From Rhizobium etli_C (GTDB lineage: Bacteria; Pseudomonadota; Alphaproteobacteria; Rhizobiales; Rhizobiaceae), in NCBI RefSeq assembly GCF_014198605.1, contig NZ_JACIHU010000004.1: a DNA stretch of 64,000 nucleotides. One strand, given 5' to 3'. Positions 1 to 7,195 of this stretch are shown in pieces. The notes below the pieces were generated by a model. That model saw only the letters and a program-made list of their open reading frames with translations. It did no database searches and had not been told where the DNA came from. The position numbers and the translations under genes were made by a program. Each line of letters opens with the position of its first letter. Position 1 is the first letter of the stretch.

Positions 1-140
1 GGCTGATGGAGCACGGCGTCTTCATCCGCATGCCCGGTGTGGCGCCGCTCAATCGCTGCATCCGCGTCAGCGTCGGGCCGGAGCCCGACATGGCGCTGTT
101 CGAGGAAGCGCTGCCGCAGGTGCTGAAGGCGATTGGCTGA
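1..140 (+). CDS. C-terminal end of a HisC-type aminotransferase (partial)
   Basis: The window opens inside a gene. The frame read from base 3 gives about 45 residues ending in a TGA stop at 138-140. The tail contains RMPGVAPLNRCIRVSVG, which matches the end of fold-type I PLP aminotransferases of the histidinol-phosphate aminotransferase family, where a conserved Arg of the IRVSVG strand binds the substrate carboxylate. The catalytic lysine lies outside the window. The family call is fairly safe, but the substrate (histidinol phosphate or another amino acid) cannot be decided from the tail. Confidence 0.65.
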   Translation, partial: LMEHGVFIRMPGVAPLNRCIRVSVGPEPDMALFEEALPQVLKAIG

Positions 141-206
141 TAAAGCGTGATGCCGAAACGTGTGAACAGTTTTCGGACGATATCATACTGACAATTTAAC
201 GAAGAA

Positions 207-236
207 CCGCGGCCGGTGGAGGATATCCGGCCGCGG
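207..236. terminator. Strong inverted repeat after the aminotransferase
   Basis: CCGCGGCCGG at 207-216 is perfectly repeated in reverse at 227-236 around a 10-base loop. It lies 67 bases after the aminotransferase stop and before the convergent Sel1-like gene. No T-tract follows on either strand, so it is a terminator-like hairpin, possibly Rho-assisted, rather than a textbook intrinsic terminator. Confidence 0.5.
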
Positions 237-327
237 TGCTCTTCTCCCGGCATCGGCGTTTCAAATCGCCCCGCCAGCCCCTCTTTCAAGGTTGTTATTT
301 CTGTCGAACCGCCAGCAGGAGACGGTT

Positions 328-594
328 TCAGTGAACCGTCATCCATTCGCGGGCAGCGCGCAGCGCTTCCACGAGCTGCATCTTGTTCATGGTGGCGGCC
401 ACGTCGGCGCGAAGCTCGGCGGCGCGGTCGTTGCCCTTGATCGCGGCAATGTTCAGCCATTTGTGGGCAGCGACGAGATCGACGACGCAGCCGCGGCCGG
501 TCGCATACATCAGACCCATTTCGCAGAAGACATCGGCGCTGTTGTCGCCACCCATGGTGGCCGTTTCAGCATTGTGCATTTCAAAGCGTGCCAT
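328..594 (-). CDS. Small Sel1-repeat-like protein
   Basis: This 88-residue protein has one clear Sel1/TPR-like unit at about residues 18-55: CEMGLMYATGRGC followed by AAHKWLNIAA, with the usual small-residue pattern of paired helices. Sel1 repeats are protein-interaction modules. There is no signal peptide or membrane segment, so it is probably cytosolic. An AGGGATAAAA stretch upstream can serve as ribosome binding site. Neighbours give no clue to its partner. The family is well supported and the cellular role is unknown. Confidence 0.7.
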   Translation of the reverse strand: MARFEMHNAETATMGGDNSADVFCEMGLMYATGRGCVVDLVAAHKWLNIAAIKGNDRAAELRADVAATMNKMQLVEALRAAREWMTVH

Positions 595-1038
595 CGGTTT
601 TATCCCTGTTAGCCTGTTTATGACTTACCCTGTTTTACCTCCGAACCTTGCCGTCTATCGCGGCTTGCGGCCCTTGCGGTCCGGCGGGTTTGCCCCGCTC
701 GTTTGATGGCTTCACTATGCCGAACGGCTTTCAAAAAACGCCTAAAATGCATGATTAATTTGAGACAAACAAAGTGCAAACACTTGGTAAAATTGGATTT
801 TTGTTAAACATCGGATGCCTTGGAGCTTAGGGGTTTTCGTTCCAATTTTACGAAAGATTCAGATTCGAAAATAAACCGATCGTTCATCATAAAATCAGCA
901 GACGACAGGTTAAATGCCTCGACCTCTCGCTTTTCGTCTGCTTTCGGCGATCTCCGGCGATAGCGTTCACCTGTATTTACCTTTACGTTCGCGTCAGTTA
1001 TTTTCCCGACCGGTCAAAGGGACATCAGGGAGGAAAAG
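595..1038. other. 444-base AT-rich intergenic region with two long dyads
   Basis: No protein gene is evident. The stretch is clearly more AT-rich than its surroundings and carries two perfect inverted repeats. The first is an 11-bp pair (GTAAAATTGGA at 787-797 and its complement at 841-851). The second is a 9-bp pair at 897-905 and 934-942 around AGCAGACGA. The region must contain the promoters of the divergent genes at 594 (minus) and 1039 (plus). The dyads could be regulator sites or the stems of a small RNA. Confidence 0.5.
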
Positions 1039-1377
1039 ATGATCCGCAGCTTCATTCTCGCCGGCGCCATCGCCATGATCGCGGGCACCGCGCATGCCGA
1101 AGAACCAATCGTCGGCAACTGGAAAACCGCCTCTGGCGAAACGGCGGTGATCGCGGCCTGCGGCGGCAGTTACTGCGTGACGCTGAAAACCGGCAAATAC
1201 AGCGGCCGGAAGATCGGCACGCTTGCCGGCACCGGCGGCAGCTACGCCGGCGAGATCACCGATCCGGCCGCCGACAAGACCTATAGCGGCTCGGGCAAGG
1301 TTTCAGGCAATTCGCTGCGGATGCAGGGCTGCGTCCTGAAAATCCTCTGCAAGTCGCAGACCTGGACGCGGCTCTGA
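1039..1377 (+). CDS. Secreted DUF2147-like protein
   Basis: The 112-residue product starts with a typical Sec signal peptide (MIRSFILAGAIAMIAGTAHA, cleavage after residue 20 or so) and continues as a small beta-rich domain beginning EEPIVGNWKT. That opening and the later SGKVSGNSLRMQGC strand resemble DUF2147 proteins, a family of short exported proteins of unknown function. Three cysteines in the mature part could form disulfides in the periplasm. A strong Shine-Dalgarno (AGGGAGGAAAAG) precedes the ATG. The long AT-rich upstream region suggests individual regulation. Confidence 0.75.
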   Translation: MIRSFILAGAIAMIAGTAHAEEPIVGNWKTASGETAVIAACGGSYCVTLKTGKYSGRKIGTLAGTGGSYAGEITDPAADKTYSGSGKVSGNSLRMQGCVLKILCKSQTWTRL

Positions 1378-1417
1378 TGCGATAAGGCCGACGCAGCAAA
1401 CATCCAAAACGCCCAAC

Positions 1418-1441
1418 CATGCCGGCCGAAATGCCGGCATG
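1418..1441. terminator. Hairpin after the DUF2147 gene
   Basis: CATGCCGGC at 1418-1426 pairs perfectly with 1433-1441 around a 6-base loop, 41 bases after the stop of the exported-protein gene. There is no T-run, so it is a plausible but not canonical terminator. Confidence 0.5.
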
Positions 1442-1592
1442 CTTCGAAAGCTTCTCCGCCCGCCGATCTTGATGACAACCGCCCGCCCCTGCCCCGCAAG
1501 CTGAACGGTGGATGAACCGGCATCTCAGCACTCGTTCAGCCGCCGCATGAGAAAACTCATGTCATGGTTAGGTTGCCGTATCGGGGCATGAG

Positions 1593-1772
1593 ATGAACCT
1601 CTACATTCTGGCAAGACGTTTCAGCATCATCACGCTGTTCGCAGCAATCTTCGCGGTCACATTTTCGGCGGTCGTCGTGCATGAGGGCGGCGGCGGCACG
1701 CAGTCGCATTTCGGTGCGAGCTATAACTGCCTGGAGAGAAACGGGACCTTCTGCGCGCCGACGGTGCGGTGA
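1593..1772 (+). CDS. 59-residue single-span membrane protein, unknown
   Basis: This short frame encodes an N-terminal hydrophobic helix at about residues 12-30 (IITLFAAIFAVTFSAVVV), then a glycine run and a tail with two cysteines (NCLERNGTFC), so the tail is likely periplasmic and could form one disulfide. It lies between the DUF2147 gene and amn on the same strand. No convincing Shine-Dalgarno is visible, which lowers confidence. I do not recognise the family. The hydrophobic-then-Cys architecture and same-strand position argue for a real small envelope protein. Confidence 0.45.
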   Translation: MNLYILARRFSIITLFAAIFAVTFSAVVVHEGGGGTQSHFGASYNCLERNGTFCAPTVR

Positions 1773-1858
1773 GCAGTACAGACAGGGAAGAAGATAAAAA
1801 ATCGATTTCCGCCGGCGCACGTCGTTTGCTTGTCAAAAACAACTCTCTATAATGCGCC

Positions 1859-3361
1859 ATGAACAAACGAATCTCCCCTTTGTCGCCGCTCGACATTTCC
1901 TCTCCATCCCCCTTCCAGCCTGAGAGTTTCGATGATCCCGCCAAGGCCGTCGATACGCTGACCGAACTCTACGAGCGCAATACGGCGTTCCTGATGCAGA
2001 GCTTCAGCGAGCTGGCCCAAGGCGCTCCGATCGCTTCGCGCTACCGCGCCTTCTATCCGCAGGTGAGCATCGAGACGACCAGCTTCGGCCATGTCGATTC
2101 GCGCCTCTCCTACGGCCATGTCACGGCGCCCGGCATCTACACGACGACAGTCACGCGGCCGAAGCTCTTCAAGCATTACCTGAGGGAGCAGCTGTCGCTG
2201 CTGATGAAGAGCCACAATGTTCCGGTGATCGTCTCGGAATCGACGACGCCGATTCCGCTGCACTTCGCCTTTGGCGAGGGCGCGCATGTGGAAGCATCGA
2301 CCTCAGCCTTCGTCGACGTCCCGATGCGCGATATCTTCGACACGCCGGACCTCAACACCACCGACGACGAGATCGCCAACGGCGAATATATCCCGCCGCC
2401 GGGCGAGCCCTCGCCGCTTGCGCCGTTCACTGCCCAGCGTATCGATTATTCGCTCGCCCGGCTGTCGCATTACACGGCGACGCATGCCGAGCATTTCCAG
2501 AACTTCGTGCTATTTACGAACTACCAGTTCTATATCGACGAATTCTGCAGCTGGGCGCGCAAGCAGATGGCCGAGGGCGGCGACGGTTATACCGCCTTCG
2601 TCGAGCCCGGCAATATCGTCACCCTGCCCGGCTCGAGCGGGCCGGAAACGGATGCGACGCTTGCCCGCCTGCCGCAGATGCCGGCCTACCATCTAAAGAA
2701 GAAGGGCCATGCCGGGATCACCATGATCAATATCGGCGTCGGTCCTTCCAACGCCAAGACGATCACCGACCATGTCGCCGTGCTGCGCCCGCATGCCTGG
2801 CTGATGCTCGGCCACTGCGCCGGCCTGCGCAACAGCCAGCGGCTCGGCGATTATGTTCTCGCCCATGCCTATATGCGCGAGGACCACGTGCTCGACGACG
2901 ACCTGCCGGTCTGGGTGCCGATCCCGGCGCTCGCCGAAGTGCAGGTGGCGCTGGAGGCCGCCGTCGCCGAAATCACCGGCTACGAGGGTTTCGAGCTGAA
3001 GCGCATCATGCGCACCGGCACCGTCGGCACGATCGACAACCGCAACTGGGAACTGCGCGACCAGCGCGGGCCGGTGCAGCGGCTGTCGCAGGCGCGCGCC
3101 ATCGCGCTCGACATGGAATCGGCAACGGTTGCAGCCAATGGGTTCCGCTTCCGCGTGCCTTACGGCACGCTGCTCTGCGTCTCTGACAAGCCGCTGCACG
3201 GCGAACTGAAGCTGCCGGGCATGGCGACGGCTTTCTACCGCACGCAGGTCAACCAGCATCTGCAGATCGGCATCCGCGCCGTGCAGAAACTGGCCGCCAT
3301 GCCGAAGGAAGCCCTGCATTCGCGCAAGCTGCGCAGCTTCTTCGAGACGGCCTTCCAATAG
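1859..3361 (+). CDS. amn: AMP nucleosidase
   Basis: AMP nucleosidase hydrolyses AMP to adenine and ribose 5-phosphate and controls adenylate pools in the cytosol. The 500-residue length fits the long proteobacterial enzyme: an N-terminal Amn-specific domain (about residues 20-190) followed by a nucleoside phosphorylase-like catalytic domain. The latter shows MINIGVGPSNAKTITDHVAVLRP and GHCAGLRNSQRLGDYVLA. The ALDMESATVAANGFRFRVPYGTLLCVSDKP stretch near residues 415-445 (quoted in parts: ALDMESATVAANG, then LCVSDKP) is the ribose/purine-binding signature. The gene appears monocistronic, with ATG at 1859 close to the end of the upstream small ORF. Confidence 0.93.
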   Translation: MNKRISPLSPLDISSPSPFQPESFDDPAKAVDTLTELYERNTAFLMQSFSELAQGAPIASRYRAFYPQVSIETTSFGHVDSRLSYGHVTAPGIYTTTVTRPKLFKHYLREQLSLLMKSHNVPVIVSESTTPIPLHFAFGEGAHVEASTSAFVDVPMRDIFDTPDLNTTDDEIANGEYIPPPGEPSPLAPFTAQRIDYSLARLSHYTATHAEHFQNFVLFTNYQFYIDEFCSWARKQMAEGGDGYTAFVEPGNIVTLPGSSGPETDATLARLPQMPAYHLKKKGHAGITMINIGVGPSNAKTITDHVAVLRPHAWLMLGHCAGLRNSQRLGDYVLAHAYMREDHVLDDDLPVWVPIPALAEVQVALEAAVAEITGYEGFELKRIMRTGTVGTIDNRNWELRDQRGPVQRLSQARAIALDMESATVAANGFRFRVPYGTLLCVSDKPLHGELKLPGMATAFYRTQVNQHLQIGIRAVQKLAAMPKEALHSRKLRSFFETAFQ

Positions 3362-3370
3362 GCCGTTTCC

Positions 3371-3586
3371 TCATCGTCCCGCCACGACAGGCGCCGGCTG
3401 CTGCCCAATCGTCTGCGGTCTGTCGGCAGCAAGGTTCAGCCCTGCTATCAGCAGGGTGAAGGCGACGACGGTGAAAGCGGTGCGTAAGAGGACCTTCATT
3501 CCATCGCCTTCGTCGAACGCCTGACGAGGCTTGTCATGGCGGCGGGCCCAGATCTGGCTTGCCATCGCGATTTCAAGAATACTCAT
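3371..3586 (-). CDS. 71-residue single-pass membrane protein facing the ECF42 operon
   Basis: The product has a charged N-terminus (about 28 residues), one membrane helix at about residues 33-52 (LLRTAFTVVAFTLLIAGLNL) and a short proline-rich tail. The start at 3586 is chosen because a strong GAGGAGA Shine-Dalgarno lies 7 bases upstream; an in-frame upstream start at 3661 has none. A TGTCGA-N17-CGAC promoter-like sequence lies 35 bases before the start and mirrors the one of the sigma-factor operon on the other strand. I infer co-regulation by that sigma factor. The family is not recognised. Confidence 0.6.
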   Translation of the reverse strand: MSILEIAMASQIWARRHDKPRQAFDEGDGMKVLLRTAFTVVAFTLLIAGLNLAADRPQTIGQQPAPVVAGR

Positions 3587-3620
3587 TACCGTTCTCCTCG
3601 ACAGGTTTCGATGAAGCCTT

Positions 3621-3647
3621 GTCGAGTGCTGCCCTGCGATTTCGACA
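3621..3647 (-). promoter_or_regulatory. Candidate ECF42-type promoter, minus strand
   Basis: On the minus strand TGTCGA (3647-3642) is followed after 17 bases by CGAC (3624-3621). This fits the TGTCGA / CG(A/T)C pattern I recall as reported for ECF42 sigma factors. It would give a leader of about 30 bases for the small membrane-protein gene starting at 3586. Confidence 0.5.
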
Positions 3648-3677
3648 GCCGGCAGCGACAAAGATTTTTTCCGCCGC

Positions 3678-3704
3678 TGTCGAAATGTGTGAAGCTCGAT
3701 CGTC
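3678..3704 (+). promoter_or_regulatory. Candidate ECF42-type promoter of the DGPF/sigma operon
   Basis: TGTCGA at 3678-3683 is followed by a 17-base spacer and CGTC at 3701-3704, about 35 bases ahead of the first DGPF gene. The same hexamer extended as TGTCGAAAT occurs on the opposite strand with identical spacing, so this looks like a pair of divergent autoregulated promoters. Confidence 0.6.
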
Positions 3705-3740
3705 CAGAGTCATTGAAACATCCCAAGGAGGCTGTCTGCG

Positions 3741-4100
3741 ATGCAATATCTCTGTCAGGTCTGGTTCGACGGCGCAGTGCTCGCCGCGATGACGAAAGAG
3801 GAGAAGACCGAGCTTGGCGCGAATTCCTTGAACTACGACAAGGACCTTGCCGAAAGCGGCCACATGATCGTCGCCCAGGCGCTGCAGCCGCCGACATCGG
3901 CGGTGACCGTGCGGGTGCGCAGCGGTGAGACCTTGGTGACGGACGGCCCTTTCGCCGAGACGAAGGAGGCGATCGGCGGATTCATCCTGATCGAGGCCAA
4001 GGACCTCAACGAAGCGATCCGCATCGCCGCCGGCATCCCGCTTGCAAAGCTCGGTGCGATCGAGGTGCGGCCCATTCATTCCTTCGGAAAAGACGCGTGA
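3741..4100 (+). CDS. YCII/DGPF-domain protein, copy 1
   Basis: This 119-residue protein has the ferredoxin-like alpha/beta YCII-related fold. The hallmark DGPF tetrapeptide sits in TDGPFAETKEAIGGFILIEA at about residues 73-92, and an N-terminal MQYLCQVWF strand starts the fold. Such proteins are typically encoded beside ECF42 sigma factors; their biochemical role is not settled. AAGGAGG lies 9 bases before the ATG. It is the first of three tandem paralogues, all followed by the sigma factor in an apparent operon. Confidence 0.88.
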   Translation: MQYLCQVWFDGAVLAAMTKEEKTELGANSLNYDKDLAESGHMIVAQALQPPTSAVTVRVRSGETLVTDGPFAETKEAIGGFILIEAKDLNEAIRIAAGIPLAKLGAIEVRPIHSFGKDA

Positions 4101-4110
4101 GGAGACGGCA

Positions 4111-4470
4111 ATGAAATATCTGTGCCAGGTCTGGTTCGAAACCGCGAAGATCAACGCCATTTCCGCCGAGGAAGGCGAAAAGCTGACGAAGGATTCGATC
4201 ATCAACGATGACCGGCTGCGCGACAGCGGCCACCTGCTCGTCGCATTGGCGCTGCGCGAGCCGTCGACGGCCGTGACGGTCAGGGTTCGCAGCAACGAGG
4301 TGACGGCGACGGACGGCCCTTTCGCCGAGATCAAGGAACATCTCGGCGGCTTCGTGCTGATCGAGGCCAAGGATATGCAGGAAGCAACGGCGATCGCCGC
4401 GACCTTTCCCGTAGCGCGCTATGGCGCGATCCAGGTGGGGCCGGCCTATTCGATCAAGGAGGAGTGCTGA
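4111..4470 (+). CDS. YCII/DGPF-domain protein, copy 2
   Basis: This is the second DGPF paralogue, 119 residues, starting MKYLCQVWFE and carrying TDGPFAEIKEHLGGFVLIEA. It is closely related to copy 1 and separated from it by only 10 bases, with a GAGGAGACGGCA ribosome site that partly overlaps the preceding stop. An upstream in-frame start at 4042 would overlap copy 1 and is not needed. Tandem duplication followed by divergence is the simplest origin. The function is presumably an accessory or output of the ECF42 system. Confidence 0.88.
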   Translation: MKYLCQVWFETAKINAISAEEGEKLTKDSIINDDRLRDSGHLLVALALREPSTAVTVRVRSNEVTATDGPFAEIKEHLGGFVLIEAKDMQEATAIAATFPVARYGAIQVGPAYSIKEEC

Positions 4471-4473
4471 GTG

Positions 4474-4833
4474 ATGCGCTACATCTGCCTGATTTATAAC
4501 AGCGCCGACACCGACGGCAGACTGACAGCTGATGAAACCGACGAGCTCATCAAAGCGCATTTCGCCTTCGACGAGGAACTGCGCCGCGACGGCTTCATGG
4601 TTCATTCCGATGCGCTCGAAATGCCTGACCAGGCGAGCGTGCTGCGGGTTCGAAACAATAGGCTCTCCGCCACCGACGGCCCCTATGTCGAGACAAAGGA
4701 GCATCTGGCCGGCTTCTACGTCATCGAGGCGCCTGACATGGCGAAGGCGAAGGAGATCGCCGGGCGAATTCCGTCGGCCCGCTACGGCGCGGTCGAACTG
4801 AGACCGGTGCGAACGCTCACCCTTCCGAACTGA
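4474..4833 (+). CDS. YCII/DGPF-domain protein, copy 3
   Basis: The third DGPF paralogue (119 residues) starts MRYICLIYN and contains TDGPYVETKEHLAGFYVIEA, so the usual DGPF is DGPY here. It is the most divergent copy and belongs to the MRYM/ICLIY-type subgroup. AAGGAGG near 4457 serves either a GTG at 4471 or the ATG at 4474; the ATG matches the family's normal N-terminus. It ends 8 bases before the sigma-factor start, which suggests translational coupling. Confidence 0.87.
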   Translation: MRYICLIYNSADTDGRLTADETDELIKAHFAFDEELRRDGFMVHSDALEMPDQASVLRVRNNRLSATDGPYVETKEHLAGFYVIEAPDMAKAKEIAGRIPSARYGAVELRPVRTLTLPN

Positions 4834-4841
4834 GGTGCCCC

Positions 4842-6083
4842 TTGGAAAGCGTCATCGAGGAGATTTACCGAACCCAGTCTCGCCGGGTATTGGCGACGCT
4901 GATCCGATTGCTCGGCGATTTCGACCGTGCGGAGGAAGCGCTGCACGATGCCTTTGCAGCGGCCGCACGAACATGGCCGGTCGACGGCATTCCCGACAAC
5001 CCATCCGGCTGGCTTGTGTCGACCGGCCGCTTCAAGGCGATTGACGCAATTCGGCGGCGAGCGCGATTCGATGCCGCGCAGCAGCACATCGAGGACAGCC
5101 TCTATAGCGTCGACGGAATGGAGATGGGCGAGATGGAAGCGATCGAGGACGACATGCTGCGGCTGATCTTCACCTGCTGCCACCCTGCGATCCCGGCGGA
5201 CGCGCAGACGGCGATGGCGCTTCGGGAAATCTGCGGACTGACCACCGAAGAGATCGCCCATGCCTTCCTCATTCCGGCGCCGACGGTCGCCCAGCGGATC
5301 GTGCGCGCCAAGGGGAGGATCCGGACCGCGAACATCCCTTATGAAGTGCCGGGCCGCGAGGCGCTGCCCGAGCGGCTCGACCGGGTGTTGCACGTCATCT
5401 ATCTCGTCTTCAACGAAGGTTATTCCGCCTCTTCGGGAGACGCGGTCGTTCGCGCCGACCTCACCGGAGAGGCCATCCGGCTGGCGCGGCTGCTGCTGGC
5501 GCTGCTGCCGCATCCTGATGTTTGCGGACTTCTGGCGCTGATGCTGATGCAGGATTCCCGCCGCAGCGCCCGCAGCAGCGAGGAGGAAGCGCTGGTGCTG
5601 CTTGCCGATCAGAACCGCTCGCTCTGGGACCGCGCCAAGATCTCGGAAGGCCTGGCGCTCCTGGCCAAGGCAATGCGGACAGAAGAGATCGGCACCTATA
5701 CGGTGCAGGCAGCGATCGCCGCCGAACATGCGAAGGTGGCGACCGCCGAGGAAACCGACTGGCCGCGGATTGCCTTCTATTACGACCTGCTTCTGGCAGC
5801 CCAGCCCTCACCGGTGGTCGAACTCAACCGCGCCGTGGCGATTTCGATGGCCGAAGGGCCGGCAAAAGGGCTGGATCTGATCGATGCCATTCTGGGACGC
5901 CGGGAGCTGCAGGCCTATCACCTTGCCCATTCGGCCCGTGCCGATTTCCTGCGCCGGCTCGGGCGGAGAGAAGAGGCGATCGCAGCCTACCAGACGGCCT
6001 TGTCGCTCTGCCGTCAGGAGCCGGAGCAGGCGTTTCTGCGAAAGCGGATTTCAGCGCTTGCCGCGACGCCCGAGCGGCAGTGA
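4842..6083 (+). CDS. ECF42-family RNA polymerase sigma factor with long C-terminal extension
   Basis: This 413-residue protein has sigma region 2 at about residues 10-75 (LIRLLGDFDRAEEALHDAF, GWLVSTGRFKAIDAIRR), region 4 at about 110-170 (LREICGLTTEEIAHAFLIPAPTVAQRIVRAK) and a roughly 230-residue helical extension. The extension begins with VLHVIYLVFNEGYSASSG and ends in TPR-like helices (AYHLAHSARADFLRRLGRREEAIAAYQTAL). That architecture and the upstream DGPF genes define the ECF42 group. It lacks an obvious anti-sigma partner; in this group the extension is thought to control activity. Translation starts at TTG 4842 behind GAGGTG. Its end overlaps the convergent flippase-like gene by 33 bases. 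Confidence 0.92.
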   Translation: MESVIEEIYRTQSRRVLATLIRLLGDFDRAEEALHDAFAAAARTWPVDGIPDNPSGWLVSTGRFKAIDAIRRRARFDAAQQHIEDSLYSVDGMEMGEMEAIEDDMLRLIFTCCHPAIPADAQTAMALREICGLTTEEIAHAFLIPAPTVAQRIVRAKGRIRTANIPYEVPGREALPERLDRVLHVIYLVFNEGYSASSGDAVVRADLTGEAIRLARLLLALLPHPDVCGLLALMLMQDSRRSARSSEEEALVLLADQNRSLWDRAKISEGLALLAKAMRTEEIGTYTVQAAIAAEHAKVATAEETDWPRIAFYYDLLLAAQPSPVVELNRAVAISMAEGPAKGLDLIDAILGRRELQAYHLAHSARADFLRRLGRREEAIAAYQTALSLCRQEPEQAFLRKRISALAATPERQ

Positions 6084-7013
6084 GATCGCCGTGCCCGTCA
6101 GCGCCGAGACGATGATCAGCAGATGAGCATTGACGCTCGCCTGCGCCAGCACGGCGAGTGCCGCCCGCTCGCTCGACGCTCCGAGTGCAATCGCGCCGGC
6201 GGTGATACCTGCCGGATAGGTGCCGACCCCGCCCGGCGCGTGCACCGGCAGGACGGAGGAGAGTTCGCCGCCGAGCGCACCGCCGAAGCTGGCCGCCATG
6301 GGGAACACACCCATCAGGCCGAGCGCCCATGCGAGCACGATCACCTTCACCAGCCAGTTGACGATGGTCATCGCCCAGGCGCGCGCAAAGGCCGCGGCAT
6401 CGAGCGGCAAGCCATTTTCGATCTCGACGACCAATCTCTGGGCCTTTGCAGGCAGCAGCCTGGCGGCGACGCGCAATAGCGGCTTGCGCGCGGCGAAGGC
6501 TGCCACCGGCAGTAGCAAGAAGGCCGCCCAAAGCGACCATGCGACGAGTGCATCGGCTGCGGCGAGCGCAAAGCCGATGCCGGCGGCCGCCAGCAGAGCA
6601 TGCAGATCGAGCAGCCGCATGACTAGGAGTGCCGAGGTTCCGCGCGTCAGGGGAATGCCGAATTCGGTGCGCATCAACAGAGGAAAACTGGTCTCGCCGG
6701 TCCGGAAGGGCAGCATGATGTTCAGGAGATTGTGGATCTGCGTGACCCGGAAGAGGGTCGCAAACCGGCCCGCGGTCTCCTGCGGAAAATAGTCGTAGAT
6801 GCGCCAGGTGCGCAGGAAATAGGTGCCCGTCAGAGCCACGAGCGCGCCGATGACAGGACCTGCTCCGACATCGGCCCATTGGCTGATGATGACCGGCCAC
6901 CCCCAGAACCACTGCACGAAGAGCGCATAGGCTGCGACAATTACGACCGTCAGCGCCGTCATGCGATTGCGCATAAACCAGGACTGCTGGCTTTCAACGA
7001 TCGAACTCTTCAT
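6051..7013 (-). CDS. Flippase-like integral membrane protein (UPF0104/LPG synthase TM family)
   Basis: The 320-residue product has about eight hydrophobic helices and the family signatures FPLLMRTEFGIPLTRGTSALLVMR and SVLPVHAPGGVGTYPAGI, typical of the lysylphosphatidylglycerol synthase transmembrane/UPF0104 'flippase-like' family. The start MKSSIVESQQ at 7013 is chosen because the divergent promoter region begins just upstream. It is transcribed away from the GT39/GT2 genes. I infer a role in moving or handling the polyprenyl-phosphate-sugar donor across the inner membrane, but family membership alone does not prove transport. Confidence 0.72.
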   Translation of the reverse strand: MKSSIVESQQSWFMRNRMTALTVVIVAAYALFVQWFWGWPVIISQWADVGAGPVIGALVALTGTYFLRTWRIYDYFPQETAGRFATLFRVTQIHNLLNIMLPFRTGETSFPLLMRTEFGIPLTRGTSALLVMRLLDLHALLAAAGIGFALAAADALVAWSLWAAFLLLPVAAFAARKPLLRVAARLLPAKAQRLVVEIENGLPLDAAAFARAWAMTIVNWLVKVIVLAWALGLMGVFPMAASFGGALGGELSSVLPVHAPGGVGTYPAGITAGAIALGASSERAALAVLAQASVNAHLLIIVSALTGTAISLPLGRRGKR

Positions 7014-7098
7014 GTAGTAGGCATTCCTCGCTTGACGTCGGCATGGGCCTCGGTTTCGTCCCCGGCGTTTTAGGAGAAATGAAGGTTGCGCACAACGG
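7009..7098. promoter_or_regulatory. Divergent promoter region 1 with a GT2-gene remnant
   Basis: The segment between the flippase-like gene and the first GT39 gene shares both its ends with the region upstream of the GT2 gene at 8752-8839. TTCATGTAGTAGGC is identical in both, and the 20 bases from 7079 match 17 of 20 bases at 8820. The latter span the ribosome site-to-start region of the GT2 gene, so this is the remains of a second, deleted GT2 gene start. Confidence 0.6.
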
Positions 7099-7195
7099 CG
7101 GAGTTGATGGCGGTGGCGGCGGGATCGCCTCAAGCCGGCGATCCGCGCGGCAGACCGACAAATGGCGAGGCCTTGCCGGCCTGACTTGGAGATCG

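Noticed and set aside
7079..7195. Longer N-terminus for GT39 paralogue 1 starting at 7079
   Set aside because: The extra 39 residues come from the remnant GT2 start region; paralogue 2 begins exactly at MLER, and the ATG lies only 2 bases after its AGGAG.
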